From Eutreptiella sp. 'Long Island Sound 2002' (lineage: Eukaryota; Euglenozoa; Euglenophyceae; Eutreptiales; Eutreptiaceae): a stretch of DNA of 64,000 nt. The position numbers and the translations under genes are program-made. A model generated the notes under the pieces. It was given only the letters and a program-made list of their open reading frames with translations. It was not told the DNA's origin and made no database searches. Below are positions 23,639 through 35,273 of the stretch, piece by piece (position 1 is the first letter of the stretch; every line of letters begins with the position of its first letter). Where the stretch lies: positions 42,760,367 through 42,824,366 of the forward strand of contig OZ038385.1 in assembly GCA_964036045.1 (NCBI GenBank). The letters run 5' to 3'.

Positions 23639-24335
23639 CCGTGCCAATCCTAACTATTTGCGGAATCCTAAGTTTTGCGTTGGGTGTTTCGAATTTTATT
23701 CAAGCAAAATTTTGCGGCAACACTTAAAACAGGGGAAAAAATATTTTTTTTTGCGATTTTTTTCTGCGGAACCCGTTTTTGCGGAGCGTATTGAGACAAA
23801 AAAATTTTGCATTTTTGCGTTTTTTTGCGGAACCCATTTTTGCGAAGGGCCTGGGGTACCTTGGACTCTGGGATTGCAATCCAATCCTACACAGGCATAC
23901 AAATGTTGATCATTTAGACTGTGGGATTGCAGTCCAATCCTACGCAGGCATACAAATGTGGATCAGTTGAACTCTGGGATTGCAGTCCATAGCACAGACA
24001 AGCACCAACAAGCAAGTGTTTGGGATGCTTCAACCTTACCAGCTTTCAATGGACCAGTTCCAAATTTCGTGCATAATAGTGCCCCTGGCATATGAAATGT
24101 GGAAACACCAATGTAATTTACAACATGGCCCGACGACTTCCGCAATTGTGGTATTCCTGCAAAGGGGGGCAGGGGCAGAAAAAAAATTTTTGCGATTTTT
24201 TTTGCGGAACCCATTTTTGCAAAGGGCACAAAGCCAAAAATTAATATTTTTTTGCGTTATTATTTTTTTTTTGAGGCAAAACAACACGTTGAACCGGGAA
24301 TTAAGTATTTCCGCAAATAGTTAGGATTGGCACGG
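23639..24335. mobile_element. Non-autonomous inverted-repeat DNA element (MITE-like) in the satellite
   Basis: Perfect 27-bp terminal inverted repeats, starting CCGTGCCAATCCTAAC at 23639-23665 and mirrored at 24309-24335, are flanked by TA on both sides (23637-23638, 24336-24337). The satellite reads through once the element and one TA are removed. The 697-bp interior has no credible ORF. It has T-rich tracts with TTTTTGCGGAACCC in both halves and a short tandem of about 53 bp (near 23867-23990). TA duplication points to Tc1/mariner-type mobilisation in trans. Confidence 0.85.
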
Positions 24336-25429
24336 TAGAAGGTGGTAGCTCCGCAGAGTTCCCCCGCACGGGGCCTACTATTGTGTATTCTTTGGTCAAA
24401 TGTGATGTGGAAAAACCAAACTTTGAGTGGGGCAAAGCTGCGGAGGAAGGGTTAATGGAGACAGCAAGGTGTAGCTAGGCCCACTTGGGCAGAACCGTGG
24501 CAATGTTCTTTGTCATGGCCCTAGTCTCACAAATTGCAAAGAAGATGGTAGCTCTGCAGCGTTCCGCCGGAACGGGGCCTACTTTTGCGTATTCTTCGGT
24601 CAAGTGTGATGCGCAAAAACCGAACTTTGAGTGGGGCAAAGTTGCGGAGGAAGGATTAATGGAGGCTGCAAATTGTAGCTAGGCCCACTTGGGCAGAACC
24701 GTGGCAATGTTTTTTGTTATGACCCTAGTCTCACCAATTGCATACATGATGGTAGCTCCGCAGTGTTCCCCTGCACGGGGCCTACTTTTGGGTATTCTTG
24801 GGTCAAATGTGAGTGGAAAAACCATACTTTGAGTGGGGCAAACGTGCGGAGGAATGGTTAATGGAGGCTGCAAGGTGTGGGTAGGCCCAATTGGGCAGAA
24901 CTGTTGCAATGATTTTTCTCATGACCCTAGTCTCACAGATTGCATAGAAGATGGTAGCTCCGCAGCCTTTCGCCGCACGGGGACTACTTTTGTGTATTCT
25001 TTGGGCAAATGTGATGTGGAAAAACCAAACTTTGAGTGGGGCAAAGCTGCGGAGGTAGGGTTAAATTGAGTAGCACGCCCACTTGGGCAGAGCCGTGGCA
25101 ATGTTCTTCGTCATGACCCTAGTGTCACAAATTGCATACATGATGGTAGCTCCGCAGCTTTCCCCCGTACAGGGCCTACTTTTGTGCATTCGTTAGTCAA
25201 CTCTGATGTGAAAAAACCAAACTTGAGTGGGGCAAAGCTGCGGAGAAAGGATTAATGGAGATTGCAAGGTGTAGCCTGGCCCACTTGGGCAGAACCGTGG
25301 CAATGTTCTTTGTCATGACCCTAGTCTCACGAATGGCATAGAAGATGGTAGCTCCGCAGCGTTGCCCCCGCACGGGGCCTACTGTTGTGTACAGTTCTGC
25401 TGGGATGCCATCCATCGCCGGGGCGTAGC

Positions 25430-25858
25430 TTATACAAAGGGGGGGGGGTACTGTAGCTTGGACAAGGGCGTAGCTTATACAAAGGGGGGGGTACTGTCGC
25501 TTGGGCAAGGGCGTAGCTTACACAAAGGGGGCGGGGTACTGTAGCTTGGACAAGGGCGTAGCTTATACAAAGGGGGCGGGGGTACTGTAGCTTGGACAAG
25601 GGCGTAGCTTATACAAAGGGGGGGGGGTACTGTAGCTTGGACAAGGGCGTAGCTTATACAAAGGGGCCGGGGTACTGTAGCTTGGACAAGGGCGTAGCTT
25701 ATACAAAGGGGGAGGGGGTACTGTAGCTTGGACAAGGGCGTAGCTTGTACAAAGGGGGCGGGGTACTGTAGCTTGGGCAAGGGTGTGGCTGATACAAAGG
25801 GGGGGGGGTACTGTAGCTTGGACAAGAGCGTAGCTTATACAAAGAGGAGGAGGTACAA
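25430..25858. repeat. 43-45-bp minisatellite
   Basis: About ten units of GTACTGTAGCTTGGACAAGG plus GCGTAGCTTATACAAAGGGG-type sequence, varying mainly in the length of the G run. Starts include 25448, 25491 and 25536. It abuts the end of the satellite. The open frames across it on the - strand are repeat artefacts. Confidence 0.9.
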
Positions 25859-28130
25859 AGAGGGACAGTGGAGCCAAGCGGGGGTTTCCGGGGAAATCTG
25901 GGATCAACGCTGTCCAGTGCGGTCCCTGGTATTCTGAACGACACGTGCAAGAGCCCGCACGCATCGTTTAGAACACTTGGGATACAAATACACATGGACA
26001 CGAGATGCAGGCACCACGGCACCGACAAATGTGCGCCCCTGTTGAGTTGTTGGCCAAGCGGAATGCACGCCTCCGTGGCCGCGATGACACCAACATCACG
26101 TGTGTCGGCGCTTCTCAACACCAACCCAAGGTCTTTGACCATGTGGCCCGTGGGACATGCCGCCTGGGCCTATCCGAACACAGCGACCCCGTGTTCCCGC
26201 ACATGTGCCCCGTGGACCAGACCATGGCCCGCGTTGGGACAAGGTGTGTGTGGGGGGAGTGGGGGTACATGGCACCGGCCGCTGTGGTGGAGCCCCGTCG
26301 CACTTCACGCCCCAAACCAAGGGGACCTCTCAGATCCTACGCACACCCCCTGGCCTCCCTCCCCTCATCCCTCTTATCGAGCCCCTTGGGCGTTGACGCG
26401 GACGTTGTGCGGCAGTCCACCGGGGGGCCCGGGCTAACTCACGCAGCCCATCATTCGTTGACGGGGCATGAGCTCCATCACAAAAGAGCCTCACTCCCGA
26501 CGATTTGTTCAGCCCGAATTCGTCAAGCCTCGCCGGGAGGGACCGTAAGTAAGTACAGCCTCAGCGCTTGTGTCCCAGGGCGCCGCCCCCTGCAAGCTTG
26601 CGCCATCCATCGATCCATCCCCCCGAGCCACAAACACCCCACCACCATCCGCCCCACACACCCCCCCCACACCCCACCACCATGCCCCCACCCCACCAAA
26701 ACCCCACCATCATCCGCCCCACCCCACACCCCACCCCCATGCCCTGGTGATATTGCAGGCATTAGCCACCTCTATCCCTCCATGACTACAAAAGGGTGTC
26801 CAACAGGCCTGTACACACCCCAGAATACAACAGCACCTGGAATTAAACCTACACCAACTTTTGCGCCCCATCCGGACCCTTCCTGTAGCCCGCACAACGC
26901 TACACACCACATTCCCAATTGGATTGGAACCGCAAAAATGAATGTTCAAGATAATAAAGACGCAAAAGTGCGGAAACACAGGGTTGCCGCTTTTGAACAA
27001 GCCCGTGTTAGAACAAGCGGTACAAGTGAGTGACCCGCCACCCTCTCAGAACCTTAGAACACGATGGCTCCACCAACCACCCGCACCTGCGGATGGTGCG
27101 TTTCGCATGCCTCAGGGTAGGGCTTTGCAATGGGTTGTCCCCAAAGTGATCGGGGACCGAGTGGGAGGGAGCGGGAGGTGTTGCAGGCGGGCACCAGCCC
27201 TGGCCCGCCGCGTCGTGGCCATGAACCCTCCTACACTCTGAAAAGGGTCCAATCTGCAATTGAAAGTGCGTGGAGTGGGTCCTTGAACTCTCCTGGTCAA
27301 CCGTATTTGGACACACTTTGGGTCTCCACAATCTTGGGACAGAAAAATGGGGGAAATGGGCACTCCCTGGGGCTTCCGGTAATCCGGAGACGTAGGACCC
27401 TTGCACTTACAAAGAGTGATCAACAGGTGTGTGCCCCCCCCCCCCCCTCAACCCCCCCTCCCCCCATGGCCCGAGCCGTGTCGCCAAAACGCCCAGAACT
27501 TAATGGCACAGTGGAAGTCTTCCCTTCCCCAGATGCCCATCACATAGCCATGCTTCGATCGCACCTTGTGGGCTGGAGAGGTGCCAACCATTGACCTCGA
27601 CTGGCTTGGGATGTGGGTCAGAGGCAGCTTTCCCCTTCACAAGACCCCCTATGGGACTTCAGAACACGCACCCAACAGACCAACGTGCTAACGCCTGGCG
27701 TAGAATGGAAGCACCTGGCATGTCCCTCTCTGTCCATGGATGGGCGCACATGAGCCATGATTGTCGAACAAAGGTTGTTGCAGTGCTGGGCATGGAGCAG
27801 CACTATGTTGGGCTAAGTGTCTGCCAGAACCTACTGTGTATTTATTTCCCTTACGTTGAACATCAACATGTAGCCACAATGCCTGAACCTGAATGGACGA
27901 ATCAAATACAACGAATAAAAATCTATTGCCTTTGGCAAGGCACCCAGAAGGTGAATCTTGCGATTTGTTTGCCCTCCGCCCCCCCCCCCACCTCTGTTTG
28001 TCGGGTTATGTAAGGGATGTATACAAGGGGAAAAGAGGGTGGGTAAAAAAGCTTGTGTTGCTGGGATACAGCGTGTAAGGTCACACGGACCCCCCCCCCC
28101 CCCGCTTGACTAGAGTAAATCCATCAGTCT
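25859..28130. other. Unassigned region with a possible intron
   Basis: I see no recognisable coding domain. An open frame of 342 codons (26005-27033, +) has no familiar motif. A strong donor-like GTAAGT at 26545-26550 and an acceptor-like TATTGCAG ending at 26758 could bound a 214-bp intron filled with CCCCACCACC repeats. That hints at a transcribed unit but does not prove one. Long C runs occur at 27430-27460 and 28090-28105. Confidence 0.3.
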
Positions 28131-28249
28131 GAGGTGCTATGGTGCCCGTTGGGTGGTTTGTATACCGAAGGAGGCGCTTCCCAACGGTCAAGAGTGAAGG
28201 CCCCGTGTTCCCACGATTGCGCCAAACCACATGCAACATCAATCAGGCG

Positions 28250-28725
28250 GAGGCGATCATGGAAAGTCGGAGATAGCACCCGGGACCCGTGCCATTGGTT
28301 AGGGGGTCCATCTGCAAAACAAAAAGTGAAATGGGACTGCATCCGAACCGACAGACAGCGGCGGCTACAGGCCCACGAAGTATTGCCTACCACAGTGCTA
28401 GCTCAAAAATAGCGCTCTCAGGGCCAATAAGCACCGGTAAAATGGCCTAGTTGGTTCTACATGGCTCACCATGGCTTTATATGTACTCCCATTGTCACCA
28501 AACGATAACCCAACAACAGCTCAAGGGTCCCTGGGGGTCGTCGGAGGTCACCCCAAAGTTGAGATTTTTCAGGTAACCCATGCTGGCCTGAAAACAGCAA
28601 AGTTATCACCGGTGGGGCCTCCTACGGGGACTAGTCTTGGAAAATTGGAGATAGCGCCTGGAAGCCCCACCCTTGGTTAGGGGTCCATATAAAGAAAAAA
28701 AGTGGAATGGGACTTGGGTCTCAAT
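28250..28725. repeat. Pair of diverged direct repeats about 378 bp apart
   Basis: The segment near 28260-28345 (GGAGATAGCACCCGGGACCC, GGTTAGGGGGTCCAT, AGTGAAATGGGACT) recurs at about 28638-28722 with roughly 20-25% change. There is no coding content. The sequence between and beyond, up to 29160, shows nothing I can assign. Confidence 0.5.
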
Positions 28726-29180
28726 TGACCCACAATGGCCGCTCTTGGGCAACCAAGTTTTGACCCCCCCCCCCCGACCCATACACATCCCACCTCTCCC
28801 AAAAAAAGTGGCACTTGGGTAGGGGGAGGGGGGCGGTGGAGGCGTCAAAATCAAAAAATAATTTGGGTGATAATTTTGTCTCCCAAAATGATGATTTCAC
28901 AAGGGGTTAGACATCCAATATCATGCATTGGGGTATGCGACGCGAATACCCCACAAAAGGGAGGGTATGTGGCTCTCACGCCTACGCTTGATCCAACAAC
29001 CCCCTTCGAGGTGATTTGATTTCCACTCCACCACGCCTAACCCTCCTGCTTGCAGCCGTACACCATACTTGGACTTGATCACGTGCTTGGAAAAATCCTC
29101 TTCCTCAAGCTTAACGTCCAACCATGATCCGGTGGTACCAAAAGTGATATCCAACCCCCCGCCACACACACATGCACGCA

Positions 29181-29219
29181 CAATGAGAACCGCGAAAACA
29201 AGAACAGCGCAAGAAAAGC
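29181..29219. repeat. 39-bp direct repeat, left copy
   Basis: It begins CAATGAGAACCGCGAAAACA and is preceded by a CACACA run. It matches 30856-30894 with two substitutions. The pair brackets the decayed RT-like gene. Confidence 0.75.
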
Positions 29220-29389
29220 GGTGAAAGAAAACTCCTCAGGGACAATAGAGCTGCCCTAGACGTCTTTCGGTCTGTCGTGAAACACAACAATGTGCTGCAG
29301 CGGACATCAGTTCAGATCCCGTCCCTGACCTACCTTGGGATTCGTGCAGCGTTAACGACGGACCACAAAATTCACCTACGGAGGAGGTC

Positions 29390-30690
29390 ATGCTGTCTCG
29401 TCTACATTATGCAACCTGTGCTAGGTGTGTCCACCTAACCGCACACACACAAGGGATAGGGCGAGGGAGAGGGCGGTTTATAGTCTGGCACTGCGTGCCC
29501 AAAGCAGGTGTATGTCGGTGCACCAACTTGGGGTGTACCCCTCGCGCTGCAACTCTATCGGTATCACCTGGTCTGTATAAGTACTGTTGTCCCACTTTGC
29601 GTTTCGAAAAAGCCAGTGCATCGGTTTGTCGACTGCGACTGCCTGCACACAGGGCTGGTGGTGGCCTATCGTGTACACCGCGCGCATAGTGTTCTCTGCT
29701 GCCCACGGGGATGCAGAGTACACACGGCGCACTGTTTTGTGCATCTCGCGCATCACAGCCATGCGCTTGTAGTCACAAGCAATTGCCACCTGCACCCACG
29801 ACAGAGCAGACAGGATCTGTGCACTCTAGCTGTGGAGCCAATGATGTGCCCCCGTCAAGCTGCTCAAAAATGCAGCTCAAGTACTCTGGCGCTGCGCGGC
29901 TGGGTGTCATTAAAGGTTTTCCAAAACACAGGTCCCAGTCCTGCTTGAGTGCGGAGGGGTGGGTTGAACTTAGTCCTACCCCCGCCCCAACGGTCATGCT
30001 GATCCCCAGGGCCTGTGCTGTCTGGGCTAAGCAATGTCCCACGCAACGGTCCTCCCCTCCGTCAGTGCATGGGTAGAGGACCTCGAGGTTCCACACGTGG
30101 GACAGAGTTTCAGCGATGGTTTAGATTATGGGTGTTTGTGTCCCTGGCATTTGGTTGGACACGAACAAAATGTTATCCCGAAGTTGACAGAGGCTGAACC
30201 AAAGGGAACCTCGTTGCCAATACACATATCCCTCGTCCGATATGTTCAGGGTGCCCCATTCCGGCAGTTTTTTCCCCGCACGTTTTACTTTCCACAAAGT
30301 GTGGAGGTCGGCACTTTGGGCTGAGAAAGGACCTCCCATCGGGATGCTGCCCTGCCTCTGCCACAGGGTTCCTACCGCTTGCAACATGTTGTTTTCAGTT
30401 AGCTCCAAAGTTAAGCAGGCGCATCGGCAGGTCATGTGTATTGCACCAGAACCGCATGTTGGTGGCCTGTCCTGCATGGTCGAGTTTCGCAATTTCTTTA
30501 CTGACAGACCATTGCAGGTTCACCTGACGCCACCGGCGTTTATTGTAGATCCAGGTGGATGCTTCCCTAAATAACTTCATCACTGCTCGTGGGTTTATGT
30601 TATCAACCTGTTTCTTGCAGTCCATTTCAGTAAGTAACTGTGCACCCTTCTGTGAAATGAACTGGAACCACCCAGACACCTATTTTATGT
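29390..30690 (-). pseudogene. Decayed RT-like gene, copy 1 (R-D-N-I family)
   Basis: Read on the - strand, the fragments align with the better-preserved copy at 54196-55395. The first frame (30679 to 30395) has LQWSVSKEIAKLDHAGQ and LPMRLLNF. A frameshift near 30430 then leads to LTENNMLQAVGTLWQRQGSI, PMGGPFSAQSADL (motif-B-like) and QLRDNILFVSN (motif-C-like, about 30165-30200). Two further frames (30096-29773, 29795-29478) contain later segments such as HVWNLEVL. At least three frame changes make it a pseudogene. Relationship to RT rests on motif spacing, not on a strong match to a named family. Confidence 0.5.
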
Positions 30691-30855
30691 CAGACACCTA
30701 TTTTATGTCAGCACACTGAAAGTTATGCCTGATTTTCTGCTGCAGCATACGGAGCATGCAGGTAAAGGACTGGGCAGCCAAACGAAGTTGCTGGCTGTTG
30801 AGAACAGGGGCAGACGACACAGAGATTCCCCTGAAGACCCGCACACACACACACA

Positions 30856-30894
30856 CAATGAGAACCGCAAAAACAAGAACAGAGCAAGAAAAGC
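30856..30894. repeat. 39-bp direct repeat, right copy
   Basis: This is the second copy of the CAATGAGAACCGC repeat, again next to CACACA tracts (30843-30855 and 30900-30915). It could be a remnant of element-flanking repeats. Confidence 0.75.
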
Positions 30895-30919
30895 CGCACA
30901 AACACACACACACACTTCG

Positions 30920-33876
30920 TGAGGGAAAACGAGAACCACCGACCAAGAACCCCAGATAAGCAGCACAGCAGGACAGGTCAACAAGCACTGGTCTCCAAAC
31001 ACCTCATCAGGCCATGCAAAACAATGAAATTGCATGTCGCCAGGCGCCGTTACGTAGCAGAGTGACACACATTATTCAAGCCCGGCTGTCCAGCCCCATA
31101 GGCTGTTGATGTCAGCAGTCCCTATGCACTTCCTGCTGTTGCCACCAGGTGCTGCGCTGAACCTGGCGCCCGCATGCACACCCCAACCCAACCTCACAGT
31201 CGGCTCCGATGAACCCGCATGGGCCGCATCCCATTCCTACCCATCACGCCCCTCTCCCTGCGGAAGACATCGCAATGCCACCCTGCAATGCCACAGTGGG
31301 AAAGCATCACAGAGGCCAGGGTTGGGGGACACCCATTGGACAGACTGCGAGCCCATGCCTAGAGGAGCTCGTGCTTGCGCAGGGATTGTACTGTGGCAGC
31401 ACGCATCCCTGTGCAAGAAAGTACACAGTTTACCGTGGGGCCTGTGGTGCAGTCCCAGTCTCACGTTCCCTGGCCTTCCATCGACCTGCCCTGCAGGCAA
31501 ACCGAACTCTAGACACAAGAACATAATTGAAGGGCCAGCGGGTTTGCCCCACCGGCACCCTGCACCGGCAGTAAATTCACATGAATGAATGAACGCGTGA
31601 CAGGGGTGCTAGACTATAGTTCCTGCGAAACTAGGGCTTGAATAGCATCGCCGTGCACTGCTTGGGATGTGCAGCCCATGCAAGGATTGAGGGGATGGCT
31701 TGCGTGTGTACCTTTTGCTTGTCCGTCTACTTTGGTGCATGCCAGGCGTCGTGGGGTTGTGGTGTTGCTGTGCCACCGGGTGCGCTGGTGGGTATTCATG
31801 GGTTGAGGCGCAGCAACACACGCTGCAGCCGTCACCCGCTGTCGGCCCCCGAGCCCCAAATCCGAAGGGCCACGAACGATGACAGCGGGCGGCAGGACCG
31901 CCCCCACCGCCCCTACAACACCGTCCCCCAGCACCAGACCACAGCTCTGACCACATCCCAGTGGTCGGCGCCCCCACCCCAACACAACCCAAGGGGACCA
32001 CAGGAGGGCACCGGAAGGTCAGAGGGATGTCACTAAGTGAAGGGGGGTCTCCGCTCGTGCCACCCCCGCCCCCCCCCGGGGCCCGCTTTGCTCCGCCGCG
32101 CCACGCGGCTACCGGTCCGAGATTTGACGGAAACAAACGAGACAACGTGATCTTCACGGCTGAGGCACGATTTCGTAATTCAGGTTCGGGATGGGGTACT
32201 CATGTCCTCACGCTCGCCTTTCCTCGACGTCTGCGAGGGGGTTGGACAGGGAGAGGGACATCGGCGTCAGGGGCACAATCACATGCCGGGGCGGGGGGGG
32301 GCACCGGGCCTCTGCACCTTTGCCCCCCCCCCCTCGCTTCACTGTACTTTGCGGGTCCACCCCATCCGCAGCCCATCCGCTGATCTGCGGAGGGAGCGAA
32401 GGCACGTCGTTGACCAGGCGGAGGCACGGCTTTCGAGGGATGGGGCCCACATGAACTTGTGGCGGATGAACCCCGCCCCCCCTCCCACTCACACTCTACT
32501 ACGCCATCGACGGACGGGCGCCGAAGGCGCCGGGGGAAATTTGTTGATTGGCCGAAGGATCGGACGAAAATGTGGCCCAATCAGTGAAAGTGAAGGGGGG
32601 GGGGGGGTCCAGAGGGGGTGTGTGGGACCCCCCCGTGTCGTCGTTTTGGATGCCGTTGCCGATCCCTTTCAAAAGAGTACCGCGTGAAATATGTGTCACC
32701 CGGTCTTTGCGTCGCTGGGCCCGCCCATGCGCAGCGGTTCCGGAGGGCGGGCGGTTGGGGGGGGGGGGGTTACCGTGCCAGCCCCCCACCCCCCCAGTCC
32801 AAACCCGAACATGACTTGGGCCACCGGTGTACTGAGCGTTTGGGGCACCCGGTCAGACGTGGGTACACCCGCCCAGGCCCCACGTCCGTCCCGCACGGGG
32901 GCACTGGGGCCCACAGGGGCATACCCACGGAGGTATTTGGGGGGGCGGTGCGGGGGGAGGGGCTCTGGGACCCAAACGTGGGCGTACCAAACATGGCCAG
33001 ACCCGATTTTCCCAACGGTAAACTTCGTTTCTTCCCCCGATGATCCCTTTGGTCTGAAGGGGGGGGTCGGATGTAGTAGAACGGGAGGGGGGGGGGAGGG
33101 GGGGTTTGGCTGGGACCCCCCCCCCCTCCTCCAAGGGTCCCCCTGTGGTCCCCGTCGAAGGCGGGCCGAACATTTTGAAGCGTAAATCCTCTTGGCACCG
33201 AAGGCGCCGGAGCAAAATGTTGGCCTTCAGCATCAAACATTTGAAGGGGAGGAGGGGGGGGGTACCCCTCCCCTCCTCCTGCGGGGTACAGCGGTCCTGG
33301 TCCTTCCCTCTGGGGGGGGGGGGGGGCAGCAGGCGACCGCCCCCACTTCACGTCCCAAACCCGTTAATCGGGGGACAAAACGAACGGCGTCTGTGCGGCC
33401 GTTTGGAGGGACACAAAACCGTTGTTGGGGCCCGCGACCCCCTCCCCCCTCCCCCCGGACGCGGAGGTGTAGGGGGGGGGGGTGACGGGCGTGCGGTCCG
33501 CACCACCACCACAAAGGCCTCCGGGGCATGGCTGTGGGTCGGGGGGTAGACGGTGATCTCCGGGGCTGAGGCGGTGGGGGTGTCCACCGGAACATGCCCC
33601 CGTTCGGCGGTTGCCGGGGGGGGGGGGGGGGCTCCCTCCCGCAGGTCCGAGGCCCCTCACCCCGACCCCCTGCGGACGCACGGCGGTTGAGCGGCAGCCG
33701 CCGCGCGCGCGCTGCACGTCGTCTGCAAGCCCCTACCCGCCCCCCCCCCCCCGGGCCATGGCGGTCAGCACGTGACAGTCCGTGTCCGTTCATACGGAGC
33801 CCCCCCCCCCCTCCGCACCGTTGTTTTGGCTGCCATCACGAATGATGGGGGCCCTCGACTGATGGGCCGCCCCCCC
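30920..33876. other. GC-rich region without a recognised gene
   Basis: The sequence is dominated by G or C runs of 8-14 bases (for example 32595-32605, 33086-33105, 33470-33482, 33615-33630). Open frames overlap on both strands and none shows a motif I recognise. Two short matches (GCACCGAAGGCGCCGG-like near 32520 and 33195) suggest diverged repeats. Confidence 0.5.
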
Positions 33877-34269
33877 TCACCTCCTGAACATGGTCCGGCC
33901 CATCGCCCTCAGGCCGCCGGCCACCTGCCCCAGCACCCCCGACAGGTCGCGCGCGCGCACCGGCGCCGTCTCCCAGCTGCTCTCGGGCGGGCCGCGCCCC
34001 CGACCCCCCGCCGCGTGGCTGCCACTTTGCTGCAGCCCCTCCAGCACCTGCACGTCCTCCGGGGCCAAGGCGGCGCGGTTCTGGCGCAGGTAGTTCCCCA
34101 TGCGCTCCCCGTGCACCTGCAGGGGCCCGCGGCACGTGGGGCACAGGGGGTCCTGTTTGCGGCGGATGCAGGTCTTGACCCACATCAGGAGGCAGTCCGC
34201 GTGGAAGTAGTGTTGCACTCCGGCCTCGCCGGTGCACCGCAGGAGGGACGTGCTCTCGTCGATTGTGTC
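33877..34269 (-). CDS. Host gene, RING-finger exon (terminal or near-terminal)
   Basis: The exon opens after an acceptor (CATCCAACAG at 34270-34279) with DTIDES. It supplies the later RING ligands: LLRC, QHYFHADC and LCPTCRG. The first pair (CPIC) is at the end of the exon at 47938-48279. Both splice sites are phase 0, so the join would give CPICQ-DTIDES...RC...HYFHADC...CPTC, a complete C-x2-C ... C ... H-x2-H-x2-C ... C-x2-C RING. After the RING the protein is basic and Gln/Arg-rich and reaches TGA at 33877-33879. A donor-like AG|GTGAGG at 33881 would offer continued splicing instead. The likely role is E2 binding for ubiquitin transfer. Confidence 0.65.
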   Translation of the reverse strand, partial: DTIDESTSLLRCTGEAGVQHYFHADCLLMWVKTCIRRKQDPLCPTCRGPLQVHGERMGNYLRQNRAALAPEDVQVLEGLQQSGSHAAGGRGRGPPESSWETAPVRARDLSGVLGQVAGGLRAMGRTMFRR

Positions 34270-34289
34270 CTGTTGGATGTGGGCCGGAG

Positions 34290-34546
34290 GGTTGTGGAGG
34301 GGCGTGGAGGGGTGTGGAGGGGTGTGGAGGGTTGTGGAGGGCTGTGGAGGGGTGTGGAGGGGTGTGGAGGGGTGTTGGGTGTGTTGTGGAGGGTTGTGGA
34401 GGGGTGTGGAGGGGTGTGGAGGGGTGTGGAGGGGTGTGGAGGGTTGTGGAGGGCTGTGGAGGGGTGTGGAGGGGTGTTGGAGGGGTGTGGAGGGTTGTGG
34501 AGGGGTGTGGAGGGGTGTGGAGGGTTGTGGAGGGGTGTGGAGGAGG
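34290..34546. repeat. 10-bp minisatellite (GTGTGGAGGG), copy 1
   Basis: About 25 units of GTGTGGAGGG[G/T], followed by a GAG triplet run (34540-34568). It lies in the intron just upstream of the RING exon (transcription is right to left). Long frames on both strands across it are artefacts. Confidence 0.95.
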
Positions 34547-34549
34547 AGG

Positions 34550-34935
34550 AGGAGGAGGAGGAGGAGGAGCGCCTGCCGCGGTCCCACGGACGATGGGCCT
34601 TGGCGTCGTCGCCCGGGGGTCCCGCGGAGACCAGCCAGGGGAGTCCTCCGTCTTACCTCCGCAAGAGCAAGACGGATCTCGCCGCACACCTGAGAGCGCT
34701 CTTCCCAGCAGGCCGTCCGGGTCTCAGCGTCGGCGAGCGGCAACGTTACGGTCCAATCTGCCTCCAGGTCCCTGTCACCAATCGTTTGAAGGTCCTGGAT
34801 CCACCCGAGTCAGCGTCCCAGAATCGTCCAGCGCGAGAAGGTGTGGGTCTCCCCGGGGCATCACCCCCGACTTAGAACGTCGCCAGACAAGGAGCGCGGT
34901 ATGGCCCGACTACGCGCTACGCCGGAACGGTCCAG
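34550..34935. repeat. Duplicated block, copy 1 (with 44090-44475)
   Basis: About 385 bp, from the GAG run through GGAGTCCTCCGTCTTACCTC to GGGGCATCACCCCCGACTTA, is shared with 44090-44475 at roughly 80% identity. On the - strand both copies keep a frame reading ACWE.RSQVC.EIRL.LAEV that ends at a GAG|GTAAGA donor-like site. The block may be a duplicated old exon edge or part of an unclassified repeat. Confidence 0.75.
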
Positions 34936-35273
34936 GCGCGTGAGCTCGATGACGTGATCACGGACGGAGATAAGGCCACGGGGTGGGCCGACCCAGTGCC
35001 ACCTGCACGTCCTTGAAGACCGTACGGGGGCCTTGGGAGGCCGCATTGAGGATGGCCGAGAAGGCTGAATGTAGTGTGGCACACCAAGAGGGGATCTCAT
35101 CTCCACAGAGGCCGGCCTCCAGGCTCCGTCCGTCGCCACCGTAATGGATGGCCTAGAGGCGGCGCCGGTCTGGGAAATGGGGGGCAAGCCCGTGCCGGCC
35201 GAGGCTGTCAGGCGATCACGTCGTGTACCCCCAGGTCAATAGCTTGTCGTACGCTTGACGGCATTCGGTTACC

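Larger units (their letters stand above)
20114..25395. repeat. Satellite array, right half
   Basis: This is the same monomer family as 1-7543, with more divergence and several truncated monomers (for example near 21410-21590 and 22500-22560). A duplicated block of about 560 bp is visible (around 22080-22500 and 22640-23060). The array is interrupted by an inverted-repeat element at 23639-24335 and decays into a minisatellite at about 25395-25420. Confidence 0.93.

Noticed and set aside
26005-27033. 342-codon + strand gene
   Set aside because: No motif, low-complexity Pro/His stretch, and strong intron-like signals inside it; kept only as an unassigned region.
34861-35187. RNase H fragment (ITVATDGAW) on the - strand
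   Set aside because: Only the first motif is suggested; no Glu or second Asp motif follows in any frame.
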